A program made the translations under genes and the position numbers. The notes beneath the pieces were generated by a model that was given only the letters and a program-made list of their open reading frames with translations, ran no database searches and was not told where the DNA came from. From an uncultured Bacteroidales bacterium (GTDB lineage Bacteria; Bacteroidota; Bacteroidia; Bacteroidales; UBA932), in NCBI GenBank assembly GCA_949289565.1, contig CASEOO010000017.1, positions 1 to 62,710 of the forward strand: DNA of 62,710 nt, written 5' to 3'. This document shows, piece after piece, positions 26,076-34,613 of the stretch; the first letter of the stretch is position 1; each line of letters begins with the position of its first letter.

Positions 26076-26083
26076 CAAAAATA
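26076..26083 (-). promoter_or_regulatory. Putative -7 box for the DUF5672 gene
   Basis: TATTTTTG on the minus strand, 33 bp before the chosen start. Its presence argues against the longer reading frame. Confidence 0.45.
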
Positions 26084-26156
26084 ATCAAAATAGGGTGAAG
26101 TAGGATAAAACAAGAGACCTTAGTCGAGAATGGTTATTCCCACTGAAAAAATATTA

Positions 26157-26164
26157 TATATTTG
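26157..26164 (+). promoter_or_regulatory. Putative -7 box for the 26183-28264 gene pair
   Basis: TATATTTG in a very AT-rich gap, 18 bp before the ATG at 26183, and divergent from the DUF5672 box. Confidence 0.45.
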
Positions 26165-26182
26165 TAAAAATTTTATGATAAT

Positions 26183-26974
26183 ATGGTGTCTGGAGCAAAT
26201 AAACGGTTCCATTTCTCTTTCAATGATTTCAAGGCAAAACATGTGAAATGGCGGAAAATATCTGCAAGGCTCTGGCTTCATCCGGTAAAGATAACTGATT
26301 TTAAATCTGTGCCTATAATTATAAATAACCGGAACAGGCTTGCGATGATGCTTGAACTTATAGACAGTCTGACTTCCAGAGGATATCACAATATCTTTAT
26401 TATTGATAATGCGTCTACATATCGTCCGCTTCTGGACTGGTATATCGAATGCCCTTATCCAGTTTTCCTGCTGCATGAAAACGTCGGACATCTTTCTTTA
26501 TGGAAGACAGGATTGTACAAGATGTTCTGGAACAGCTATTATGCATATACCGATTCCGATATATTGCTTCATGAGGATTGCCCGGACGATTTTATGGAAA
26601 AATTCGTGGGCCTTCTTAAAAAATATCCATCTGCGCTTAAAGTCGGTTTTTCTCTGTCTATAAATGATCTTCCTGATTGTTTCGCCGGGAAGCAAGCTGT
26701 AATTGAGCATGAGAGCCAGTTCTGGAAAAAGGAATTGGAGCCAGGAGTGTATGATGCTCCGATAGACACCACGTTTGCGGTTTACAAGCCATATTTCAAG
26801 GGCGAGTTCATCGACATAAGAAAACGGTATATCAGGACGGCTCCTCCTTATACGGCACGGCATCAGCCATGGTATATCGATTCGGCAAAACTGTCAGAAG
26901 AAGAAGAGTATTATGTATCTCATCTGCAGACTGTAACACATTGGTCGCAGATGGAGATGCTAAGGGAAAAGTAA
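26183..26974 (+). CDS. GT2-like glycosyltransferase
   Basis: The 263-residue protein has a GT-A core: VPIIINNRNRLAMMLELIDSL, IFIIDNASTYRPLLDWY and the metal motif YAYTDSDIL. The acceptor half (IDTTFAVYKP) follows. It is a compact family 2-like transferase of the kind that modifies surface glycans. It lies 15 bp before the next glycosyltransferase, so they form one transcript. A 120-bp sample around its start is about 35% GC, the lowest I counted. The start codon is not certain because the N-terminal 40 residues are basic and poorly conserved. Confidence 0.8.
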   Translation: MVSGANKRFHFSFNDFKAKHVKWRKISARLWLHPVKITDFKSVPIIINNRNRLAMMLELIDSLTSRGYHNIFIIDNASTYRPLLDWYIECPYPVFLLHENVGHLSLWKTGLYKMFWNSYYAYTDSDILLHEDCPDDFMEKFVGLLKKYPSALKVGFSLSINDLPDCFAGKQAVIEHESQFWKKELEPGVYDAPIDTTFAVYKPYFKGEFIDIRKRYIRTAPPYTARHQPWYIDSAKLSEEEEYYVSHLQTVTHWSQMEMLREK

Positions 26975-26989
26975 ATTACAGATAGTGTT

Positions 26990-28264
26990 ATGCAAGATAC
27001 ATGCAGAAAAAGAGTGGCATTTGTGGTTGTCCGCTATGGCAAGGATATAAACGGCGGTGCAGAACTTCATTGCAGGATGTTGGCCGAACGTCTGGCAATG
27101 ACTTGTGACGTTGAAGTTTTGACCACGTGCGTGAAGAATTATGTCACCGGCGGGAATGAATTCGAACCTGGAATTTGTGTCATAGACGGGGTGACAGTGC
27201 GCCGGTTTTTAGTGACGCCGGTCAATGACGGACGTGATGAGAGATATTTCAGACATCGTTCTGTATATGCTACGTTGCTTAGGCAGGGGCTTTCCAGACT
27301 TGGATTGCTTAAGTATGTTGCCAAAGTGTTCCCAATGTGCAGCTGGGGATATGACGCAGATATAAAGGCATTGGAGCACAGTGTCTTCTATTCGCCTGAA
27401 ATGAATGATTACATTGCCGCTCATAAGTCTGATTACGATGCAATTATCGCTGTGACAGCAGAGTATGCTCCATCATATTTCGCTGTGATGAATGCTGGAG
27501 AGAAAATAGTGGCGATACCGACGCTTCACGATACCAAGGTGTCGTACAGGCCTTTTATGTCGCAAATGTTTCCTAAGATTAAATATACGGGCTTTAATAC
27601 GCATGCTGAATGGAATCTTGCCAGATCTATTTTCGGAAAAGGCCTCGGGCCGTCAGGTATAATAAGTGTCGGTATCGAGACTCCTGAACCGGCCGAATGG
27701 GAAACGGTAAAATCCAAATTTGGTCTCCCTGATAAATACATAAGTTACATAGGCAGGATAGAACGCGGGAAAATCGGCAATCTCTTGAAATACCATAAGC
27801 GATTTTCAGAAAAATATCAGGACATAACGCTCCCAGTGGTTATGGTTGGGCAGGTATTCAGAGAACTGGATGATTATGACAGGTTGATTTATACGGGCTT
27901 TGTTTCAGACCAAGAAAAGAGGGCGATACTGCAGCATTCTACGTTGTTGATAAATCCTTCAAAGTATGAAAGCTTGTCACTGATTCTGCTGGAAGCGCTT
28001 AATGACGGTGTCCCTGTACTTGTCAACGGGCGATGTTCAGTGCTAAAGGAGCATTGCCTGCGCAGCGGAGGGGCTGTCAGGTATTATACTGATGAAAAAA
28101 GTTTCTGCGGGAATTTGCTGGCCATCCTTTCAGATCCGGAAGTCCGTGTCGGAATGTCTGAGGGAGGGCGGAAATATTTCGAGAGTAATTATTCCTGGAA
28201 CAAGATTATGCCTAGGCTTGAACAGGCAATTAAATATGTTTCGGCCGATAATAGCCGGTATTAA
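26990..28264 (+). CDS. Family 4 glycosyltransferase
   Basis: The 424-residue GT-B enzyme has VAFVVVRYGKDINGGAELH (N-terminal glycine loop), ISYIGRIERGKIGNLL (donor loop) and the E-x7-E motif in KYESLSLILLEALNDGVPV. It is probably part of lipopolysaccharide or capsule assembly with the preceding GT2 gene, 15 bp upstream. Donor and acceptor are not predictable. Confidence 0.88.
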   Translation: MQDTCRKRVAFVVVRYGKDINGGAELHCRMLAERLAMTCDVEVLTTCVKNYVTGGNEFEPGICVIDGVTVRRFLVTPVNDGRDERYFRHRSVYATLLRQGLSRLGLLKYVAKVFPMCSWGYDADIKALEHSVFYSPEMNDYIAAHKSDYDAIIAVTAEYAPSYFAVMNAGEKIVAIPTLHDTKVSYRPFMSQMFPKIKYTGFNTHAEWNLARSIFGKGLGPSGIISVGIETPEPAEWETVKSKFGLPDKYISYIGRIERGKIGNLLKYHKRFSEKYQDITLPVVMVGQVFRELDDYDRLIYTGFVSDQEKRAILQHSTLLINPSKYESLSLILLEALNDGVPVLVNGRCSVLKEHCLRSGGAVRYYTDEKSFCGNLLAILSDPEVRVGMSEGGRKYFESNYSWNKIMPRLEQAIKYVSADNSRY

Positions 28265-28276
28265 CATAGTTTTTAT

Positions 28277-28284
28277 TACATTTG
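28277..28284 (+). promoter_or_regulatory. Putative -7 box for the glycosyltransferase at 28306
   Basis: TACATTTG, 21 bp before the ATG, with no clear -33 element. Confidence 0.45.
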
Positions 28285-28305
28285 TAGCTGACAAAAACTT
28301 TATCT

Positions 28306-29343
28306 ATGGTAGTCTTTGACTGTGAGAGGATGAAATATCCGAATACAGGACTGTATGTCTTTTGCGACCAGGTTGCTTCCAACCTTGTGAAGCAGCGTCT
28401 TGCGATTCATGACCGTTTGTGCCTCTTTGTCCCTTCCAGATTCAAGGGAAACTGGGGGCCGGAAGTCCTGTACAGGCCGGTGCATATGATGGACAAGCTG
28501 TATCTTCACTGCAGCCATGATGTCCGCGTGTGGCATTCTGCGCATCAGCAGTCGCCGTTCATCCCTCCTAAAGGAGTACGCCAGGTTCTGACAGTCCATG
28601 ATTTGAATTTCCTGTATGAGAAACCTCCGAAAAGACATCATGCTTATCTTTCTGCGCTCCAGAAACGTATAGACAGGGCCGACCATATTGTGGCCATTTC
28701 CGAGAGCACCAAGCGCGACCTTATGGACAATCTGAACCTCAGCGGCAAATTCGTGGAGGTCATATATAATGGCCTGAATCATTTTGACGGAGACATTGTG
28801 CCTCCTGTATCCAGGCCGGACGGGCCGTTCCTTTTCTCGGTAGGGACAGTGCTTCCAAAAAAGAACTTCCATGTGCTTCCTGCTCTTTTGAAAGGGAATG
28901 ACCTCCGCCTGGTTATCGCCGGAAACCGCTCGTCATATGAAAACCGCATCATGGAAGAGGCCGCAAAATACGGCGTGCAGGACAGGGTGTCTATTGTCGG
29001 CCCGGTGACAGATGCTGTGAAATACTGGTACATAAAGAACTGCACTGCATTTCTTTTCCCGTCGGTCGCTGAGGGGTTCGGACTTCCGGTGATAGAGGCT
29101 ATGTATTATCAGAAGCCTATTTTCCTGTCTGACAGGGCATCACTTCCGGAGATCGGAGGAAATCATGTATTTTATTTTGACCATAATTTCGACCCGGATG
29201 CCATGTCGGCGCAGCTGCGCCGCGGCATAGAGATTTTCTCGCGCGGAGGAGTGGACATGGAGCTGATGAAGCGTCATGCACTGAGCTTCTCATGGGAGAG
29301 GACGGTCCGCAGGTATATTGATATTTACAACGATCTTATTTAG
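28306..29343 (+). CDS. Family 4 (mannosyltransferase-like) glycosyltransferase
   Basis: The 345-residue GT-B enzyme begins MVVFDCERMKYPNTGLYVF. It has TVHDLNFLYEKPPKRH, IVAISESTKRDL, the donor loop FSVGTVLPKKNF, and the E-x7-E element in EGFGLPVIEAMYYQKP. This pattern resembles MtfA/WbpY-like mannosyltransferases. The GC looks closer to the flanking housekeeping genes than to the block to its left, so it may be the older boundary of the cluster. Its stop overlaps the stop of the converging M28-like gene by 4 bp, leaving no space for a terminator. Confidence 0.86.
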   Translation: MVVFDCERMKYPNTGLYVFCDQVASNLVKQRLAIHDRLCLFVPSRFKGNWGPEVLYRPVHMMDKLYLHCSHDVRVWHSAHQQSPFIPPKGVRQVLTVHDLNFLYEKPPKRHHAYLSALQKRIDRADHIVAISESTKRDLMDNLNLSGKFVEVIYNGLNHFDGDIVPPVSRPDGPFLFSVGTVLPKKNFHVLPALLKGNDLRLVIAGNRSSYENRIMEEAAKYGVQDRVSIVGPVTDAVKYWYIKNCTAFLFPSVAEGFGLPVIEAMYYQKPIFLSDRASLPEIGGNHVFYFDHNFDPDAMSAQLRRGIEIFSRGGVDMELMKRHALSFSWERTVRRYIDIYNDLI

Positions 29344-30359
29344 CGGAGCAGTTTTTCAGTCCAGTGGAATATCAGGATGATTCTGTCCCTGAGAACTTTC
29401 AGATTGAGGCTCTCTACGGTGTCATACGTCTTGAAGGTGTTCATGGTGATGCCTGACGTGAAAAAGACTGCAGGGATGCCATGTTCTGCGAAGACTTTCT
29501 GGTCGGAAATCCCGTAGAAAATTTCTGTGAACTTTTCGCTTCCGTAGTAGCTTTCAGACAGTTCCAGCCTGGTCCCGTAGAAGTGGTTGCACTGTGACAG
29601 CAGATTTCTGTCAGATGCAGGCAATGTATTGATGCCCAGCGCTATCATGTAGTCTTCTCTGCCTGGGGAAAGAGGCGCAAGCGAGCTGCCTATTTGCTCG
29701 ATGTTCGCCATGGCGTAGATTTTCTCAGGAGTGACAGCCTCTCCTGAAACCGGATCTGTCAGCTCCCCGTTTTCTATCATTCTCCAGAAAGCTTCCGACC
29801 CGGCCATATTCATCTCCTTTGCATCAAAGGCCACGAAGATGATGCTTTTCCCGTATGTCCTGCCCACCTGCCTCATGGCTGAGAACATGTCAGCCAGGCT
29901 GAGCATGGCGGCCACTCCTGATGCATTGTTGTCAGCCCCGGGGTACATGCTGCCTCCGAGCACTCCCAGATGGTCGTAGTGTGCGCCTATTATAATATAT
30001 GAATCAGGTGCCTTTTTGCGAGATCCCGGAAGCATCCCGGCGATATTGTGCCCCACAGTCCCGTGCCCTGCGAAAACATGCTTGGAATATGTGCTGTCCA
30101 GCGGCATCAGCCCTGCCTTTTTGAATTGCCGGATAATCCATGCCGCCGCCTCTGTCGCGCCCCTGCCGCCAGTTGCCCGTCCATCGCACAGAGAATCTGC
30201 CAGGAAGCCTATTCTCTGCCTGAGTTTCTCCTCCCAGACTAAATTGTGAGCGGCGGTGTCGTTGCTGATCCAGAAATTCTGGCCATGCATCAGACCCTTG
30301 CCTCCAGTCAGGAACAAGGCGGCTGTCAGAATTGCATATATAAACTTTTTTTTATCCAT
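29340..30359 (-). CDS. M28-family peptidase-like protein with altered active site
   Basis: The 339-residue secreted protein has a signal peptide (FIYAILTAALFLTGGKGLMHGQ). The fold motifs of M28 zinc exopeptidases are present: GAHYDHLG, GADNNASG, FDAKEMNMAGS, NIEQIG and the C-terminal FFTSGITMNTFKTYDT. Compared with the usual M28 set, the general-base Glu of the EE pair is Lys, the NLDMIG Asp is Glu, the SDH His is Gln and the final zinc-ligand His of the YH pair is Lys. It may therefore be a non-catalytic relative or have a changed mechanism. Start MDKKKF is preferred over an ATG six codons upstream. A -7 box lies at 30419-30426. Confidence 0.8.
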   Translation of the reverse strand: MDKKKFIYAILTAALFLTGGKGLMHGQNFWISNDTAAHNLVWEEKLRQRIGFLADSLCDGRATGGRGATEAAAWIIRQFKKAGLMPLDSTYSKHVFAGHGTVGHNIAGMLPGSRKKAPDSYIIIGAHYDHLGVLGGSMYPGADNNASGVAAMLSLADMFSAMRQVGRTYGKSIIFVAFDAKEMNMAGSEAFWRMIENGELTDPVSGEAVTPEKIYAMANIEQIGSSLAPLSPGREDYMIALGINTLPASDRNLLSQCNHFYGTRLELSESYYGSEKFTEIFYGISDQKVFAEHGIPAVFFTSGITMNTFKTYDTVESLNLKVLRDRIILIFHWTEKLLR

Positions 30360-30387
30360 TTTCTTTTCAGGGGGCACGATAAATGCT

Positions 30388-30395
30388 TATCTTTG
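30388..30395 (+). promoter_or_regulatory. Putative -7 box for the TPR gene
   Basis: TATCTTTG, 78 bp before the ATG at 30474. Confidence 0.45.
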
Positions 30396-30418
30396 CCATT
30401 CGTCTGTTTCCGGGCGGG

Positions 30419-30426
30419 CAAAAATA
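30419..30426 (-). promoter_or_regulatory. Putative -7 box for the M28-like gene
   Basis: TATTTTTG on the minus strand, 59 bp before the ATG at 30359. It overlaps the leader of the divergent TPR gene. Confidence 0.45.
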
Positions 30427-30473
30427 GGAAAATTAAGTATTAAACGGAAATTTTTATAGAGGTGTCAGGTTTC

Positions 30474-32480
30474 ATGCGGAAAATAATTCTGGCGATGTCG
30501 CTTCTCCTTTCGCTCTGCGTGCAGGAGGTGCTGGCGCAATATGACACCAATGTCTTCTTTTTCAGAGGCCGTCAGGCAATAATAGATGGCAAGTATGCCA
30601 ATGCCATAGAGAATTTCAACATTCTCGCATCCCTCGACTCGACTAATTACATGACATATTTTTTCAGAGGGATAGCCAAATACAATCTTGGCGATGTACG
30701 CGGCGCGTACAATGATTTCAATACCTCTGTCAGGCAGAATCCTGTATTTACATCCGGGTATCATTACAGAGCCATCACTCTGAGCCGTTCCGGACGATAT
30801 GAAGAAGCTCTTGACGATTTCGAGAGAGCCATACAGCTGCGTCCCGGTTTTGTCGGGCTGTATTTCAGCAGGGGAGTGACGTACTTTCTTTCACAGCAGT
30901 TCGACAATGCTGTGAATGATTTCAACAGATATATCAGGAAGGAGCCTAAAGACCCGTCGGCATATCTGAACAGGGGGGCTTGCTATCTTTTCCTGAAAGA
31001 TACCACCAGCGCTCTGGATGATTACAACAGGGCTATCAAGCTGGACCGGTTTGACCCTGAAGGATATATTAGAAGAGGCCGCGTCTACGCATCGCGCCAT
31101 CAGTATGACGATGCCATAGCAGACTTGGACAAAGCCATAGCCCTGGATACTTCGAACACCTTTGCGTATTTCAACAGGGCCATAATGTATTACGAGAGCC
31201 AGGACTATATCAGCGCCATGTCTGATTTGAACAGAGTCCTCAGAGACGAGCCTGGCAATGCCCTCACATTGTACAACCGCGGGTTGATCAGCGCCCAGGT
31301 GGGAGACTATGAATCAGCGCTTTCGGACATGGACCGGGTTCTTAATATAAATCCGGAAAATGTCCTTGCGTATTTCAACAGGGCTTCCATATTCATCGAA
31401 CTTGGAAGGTATGAAGATGCTCTTGAGGATTATGATGAAGCTATCAGCCTGTATCCTGACTTTGCGAAAGCTTACATGAACAGGGCTTACGTGAAGAATA
31501 TGCTCGGTGATTATGCCTCTTCAAAGAAGGACTATGAAACAGCGCAGAAGAAAGTGCAGGAGTACAGGCAGAAGACTGCTTCCGGTGAGGCCTCGTTCGC
31601 CGATACCACCAGAAAATACAATGCTCTTCTCGCTCTTGACGCTGATTTCGCGCAGAAAGACTTCAATGATGAACTTCTCCAGCACAGAGATATCGATGTC
31701 CGGCTGAGGCCTTTGTACAGGTTTGTATTGTCAGAACGGAAGCCTGATGTCCAGTATGCGCTGGAGCACAGATATGAAAATCCGTTGCTGAGGCGTTTTG
31801 TAGACGATGCCCCGGTGGGTATGACCCTTACCAGTTCAGACACTTTGTCTGCGGATGCCGCAGTCATGTCAAGGGCGGAACAGATTCTGTACGGGGCTGG
31901 GGACGTAAACCCGGAAAACAGTTTCGGCAGGGCTCTGTATGAAACAGAGAACCGGCAGTACAATTCTGCCCTGAACTATTATGACCGTTCCATAGAATCA
32001 TCATATGATGCCGGCCTGGAGAAATACTACAAGGCATTCTATTATATGAACAGGGCTGTTCTGAGGGCTGATATGATAGAGTTCATATCGTCTATCGAGA
32101 GCAATGTGCAGGTGCTGACCATGGATGACTCCGGAAATACCAGGGCGAGAGTCCGGGATCAGATTACTCATCAGTATGATTATACTGAAGCTATAGCGGA
32201 TATGAAGTCTGCGGCTGAAATAGTGCCTGACATCCCGTATTTTCATTTCAATTTAGGAAATCTGTATTGCCTGGCATCCGATCATATCAGTTCTATTGAA
32301 AGCTATACCAGAGCCATAGAGTTGTATCCATATATGGGGGATGCATATTTTAACAGGGGGCTTGTGCTCATTTATCTCAAAGACCGGGAAAAAGGCTGCA
32401 TTGACCTTTCGCGTGCAGGCGAGCTTGGCGTTTCTGATGCATACAGCGTCATCAGCAAGTATTGTGAAGACGAAAATTGA
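30474..32480 (+). CDS. Exported TPR-repeat protein
   Basis: The 668-residue protein has a signal peptide ending VLAQYDT. About ten tetratricopeptide repeats of 34 residues run from about residue 30 to 370, each with the phrase YxNRAxxxxxxGDYxxALxDxDxAI. A linker rich in DTTRKYNALLALD follows, then another three or four TPRs at the C terminus (SFGRALYETENRQYNSALNYYD, FHFNLGNLYCLASDHISSIESY). It is likely a periplasmic or outer-membrane scaffold. A GTG four codons upstream is possible, but the ATG gives a standard signal peptide. It is followed by an MBL hydrolase after 19 bp. Confidence 0.85.
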   Translation: MRKIILAMSLLLSLCVQEVLAQYDTNVFFFRGRQAIIDGKYANAIENFNILASLDSTNYMTYFFRGIAKYNLGDVRGAYNDFNTSVRQNPVFTSGYHYRAITLSRSGRYEEALDDFERAIQLRPGFVGLYFSRGVTYFLSQQFDNAVNDFNRYIRKEPKDPSAYLNRGACYLFLKDTTSALDDYNRAIKLDRFDPEGYIRRGRVYASRHQYDDAIADLDKAIALDTSNTFAYFNRAIMYYESQDYISAMSDLNRVLRDEPGNALTLYNRGLISAQVGDYESALSDMDRVLNINPENVLAYFNRASIFIELGRYEDALEDYDEAISLYPDFAKAYMNRAYVKNMLGDYASSKKDYETAQKKVQEYRQKTASGEASFADTTRKYNALLALDADFAQKDFNDELLQHRDIDVRLRPLYRFVLSERKPDVQYALEHRYENPLLRRFVDDAPVGMTLTSSDTLSADAAVMSRAEQILYGAGDVNPENSFGRALYETENRQYNSALNYYDRSIESSYDAGLEKYYKAFYYMNRAVLRADMIEFISSIESNVQVLTMDDSGNTRARVRDQITHQYDYTEAIADMKSAAEIVPDIPYFHFNLGNLYCLASDHISSIESYTRAIELYPYMGDAYFNRGLVLIYLKDREKGCIDLSRAGELGVSDAYSVISKYCEDEN

Positions 32481-32499
32481 CGAGGAGGCAAAGAATAAG

Positions 32500-33294
32500 A
32501 TGTTGAGGTTTTTTAGTCTGTCCAGCGGCAGCTGCGGAAACTGCTACTATCTGGGAACATCTGAAAAAGGGATTCTGATAGATGCCGGAGCCAGTTGCAG
32601 AAGGCTGGTGAGGATGTTGAAGGACAATGATATAAATGTGGACACTATACAGGGAGTCTTGGTGACTCATTCCCATCTGGACCATATCAAGTTCCTGGGC
32701 TCTTTCTGCAAGAAACTTCACAAGCCTGTCTACACAGCCTCTTTGATAGATGAAGTACTGTCCGGACATTCGTTCACTTCGCCTGTCATAGGTCCGTACA
32801 GGAATGTTATTCCTGACGGTGAAGAGATCGATTTGTCAGGGATTTCTGTCCGGTTCTTCGAGGTCCCTCATGACGCCAGGCAGACGGTGGGCTATGCAAT
32901 AGGCATCGAAGGCCACCGGTTCGTGATTATGACAGACATCGGCCGGCTCACTGACGAAGCGCTGGAATATGCATCTTGTGCGCATACTCTGGTGATAGAG
33001 TCGAACTATGATATGGATATGCTGCAGAAAGGTTCTTATACCCCGGAGCTCAAGCAAAGGATAGCAATGGGCAGCGGCCATTTGAGCAATGATGAATGTG
33101 CCGCCACCCTGAAACAGATAGTCCATCCTGGGCTGAGAAATATTTTCCTGTGCCATCTCAGCGAAAACAACAATACTCCGGAGCTGGCTTATTCAGCCTC
33201 TTCTCATGCTCTTCAGGAGGCGGGATATGAAAAAGGCACTATACATCTGCGCTGTTTGCCCAGGACATATCCTTCGCCTGTCTTCAACCTGTAG
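32500..33294 (+). CDS. MBL-fold metallo-hydrolase (YycJ/WalJ-like)
   Basis: The 264-residue protein begins MLRFFSLSSGSCGNCYYLG, the characteristic N terminus of the YycJ/WalJ group. It carries the metal-binding THSHLDHIK motif near residue 60 and later Asp/His ligands (IMTDIGRLTDE, GHLSNDE, CHLSENNN). The family includes a 5'-3' double-strand DNA exonuclease and is otherwise of unclear role. A longer frame starting inside the TPR gene is rejected, because a GAGGAGG ribosome-binding site sits just before this ATG. Confidence 0.88.
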   Translation: MLRFFSLSSGSCGNCYYLGTSEKGILIDAGASCRRLVRMLKDNDINVDTIQGVLVTHSHLDHIKFLGSFCKKLHKPVYTASLIDEVLSGHSFTSPVIGPYRNVIPDGEEIDLSGISVRFFEVPHDARQTVGYAIGIEGHRFVIMTDIGRLTDEALEYASCAHTLVIESNYDMDMLQKGSYTPELKQRIAMGSGHLSNDECAATLKQIVHPGLRNIFLCHLSENNNTPELAYSASSHALQEAGYEKGTIHLRCLPRTYPSPVFNL

Positions 33295-33356
33295 ATTTTT
33301 TTTCTTTTTTTGTGAATGTTTTTCTTTTTTTAGCGGTCATCAATGGCATAGAAACA

Positions 33357-33364
33357 TAATTTTG
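33357..33364 (+). promoter_or_regulatory. Putative -7 box for the DUF4493 lipoprotein
   Basis: TAATTTTG, 46 bp before the ATG at 33411. A strong AGGAGG ribosome-binding site lies 5 bp before that ATG. Confidence 0.45.
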
Positions 33365-33410
33365 CCTCCAGCTGCGATGGTGCGGCGAGATAAATAAACT
33401 AGGAGGTAAA

Positions 33411-34484
33411 ATGAAAAATTTTTTCGCAGTTGTGCTGCTGGCGGCGGCATTGCTTTCCGGACTTTCATGCAGGAAGGCCGGAAAGGATGAGAATCCGGGA
33501 ACTCTTATGTTCAAATTCGAGGGCAATCCGAAAGAAGTGTCGAAGATTTCCAGAGAGTTGCCCGATACAAATGATTTCCTGATTACAGTGTCTGATGAAT
33601 CAGGCAGCGTAGTTTTCGATGGCGTGTATTGTGAACTTCCTGAGATGATGGAAGTGGAGCCTGGCAGTTATACTGTTTTCGTCAGGTCGGAGGATTTTTC
33701 CGGCCTTCAGTTCTCTGCTCCCCAGTATGGCGACGAGCAGTGTGTAGTGGTCCCTCCATCTGGCAGCATGACCGTGGCTCTGGGATGCAGGCAGATAAAT
33801 TCAGGCATCAGACTCGATATTTCTCCGGATTTCCTGACAGAGTATCCGGACGGAGTGCTGTTTGTAAAGGCTGGAGGCGACAGGCTGATGTACAGTTATT
33901 CGGAGAATAGAATAGTTTATTTCACTCCGGGCTCTGTTTCTCTGGTGCTGTATGATGGCGGAAAAGAAACAGTCTTGCTGACCAGGGCGCTTGTGGCGCA
34001 GGAGATACTTACGCTGAAAGTCTCGGTATCAGCCGGAGATGCGGCGGCAGGCTCCAGAGGCATAACCATCAGCCTGGATACATCCAGGGTGTGGACAAAC
34101 GAGACATATGTCATAGGCGGCGTGGATTCAGGCGGGGCTTCTGAAGAAAATGCGATGACTGTGAGCCAGGCCAGGGAGAATATCGGGATGGACGATGTCT
34201 GGGTGTCAGGTTTCATTGTCGGAGGAGACTTGACCTCAGCGAATGCATCATTCAGCCCTCCGTTCAAATCGGCCTCGAATCTGCTTCTTGGACCGAGGTC
34301 TTCTGTTTCTTCAAGAGATAATTGCATTGCTGTGCAGCTTCCGTCTGGCGATGTACGTGATGCTTTGAATCTGTCCTCCAATCCTGATTTGCTGGGCCGG
34401 CTTGTCTGCCTGAAAGGTGATATAGAGAGCTCATATTATGGACTTGTCGGACTGAAGAATGTTACGGACTTTGTCCTTAAGTGA
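33411..34484 (+). CDS. DUF4493/DUF6359 lipoprotein
   Basis: The 357-residue lipoprotein has its lipobox at GLSC (Cys20). The N-terminal DUF4493 beta-sandwich covers about residues 28-240 (GTLMFKFEGN, ELPEMMEVEPGSYTVFV). The C-terminal part (about 250-357) has TVSQARENIGMDDVWVSGFIVGG and VCLKGDIESSYYGLVGLKNV, the pattern of DUF6359, an OB-fold-like domain. Both domains are common on Bacteroidales surface lipoproteins, without a defined role. The gene has an unusually good AGGAGG site for this phylum and a strong terminator after it. Confidence 0.83.
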   Translation: MKNFFAVVLLAAALLSGLSCRKAGKDENPGTLMFKFEGNPKEVSKISRELPDTNDFLITVSDESGSVVFDGVYCELPEMMEVEPGSYTVFVRSEDFSGLQFSAPQYGDEQCVVVPPSGSMTVALGCRQINSGIRLDISPDFLTEYPDGVLFVKAGGDRLMYSYSENRIVYFTPGSVSLVLYDGGKETVLLTRALVAQEILTLKVSVSAGDAAAGSRGITISLDTSRVWTNETYVIGGVDSGGASEENAMTVSQARENIGMDDVWVSGFIVGGDLTSANASFSPPFKSASNLLLGPRSSVSSRDNCIAVQLPSGDVRDALNLSSNPDLLGRLVCLKGDIESSYYGLVGLKNVTDFVLK

Positions 34485-34532
34485 ATGTGACTTTCGGGAT
34501 CTGTTGAGTTAATGCCGGCTGGAAACACAAAA

Positions 34533-34570
34533 AAGGAGGTGACCCTGGATTTCCCATGAATCACCTCCTT
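34533..34570. terminator. Terminator between the DUF4493 gene and dnaK
   Basis: AAGGAGGTGA and TCACCTCCTT form a perfect 10-bp stem with an 18-nt loop, flanked by an A-run on the left. It is between two converging genes, so it probably serves both. Confidence 0.65.
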
Positions 34571-34613
34571 CCATATCTTCGGTTCAAGTCCCGGAAGACT
34601 TCATCCGGTCATT

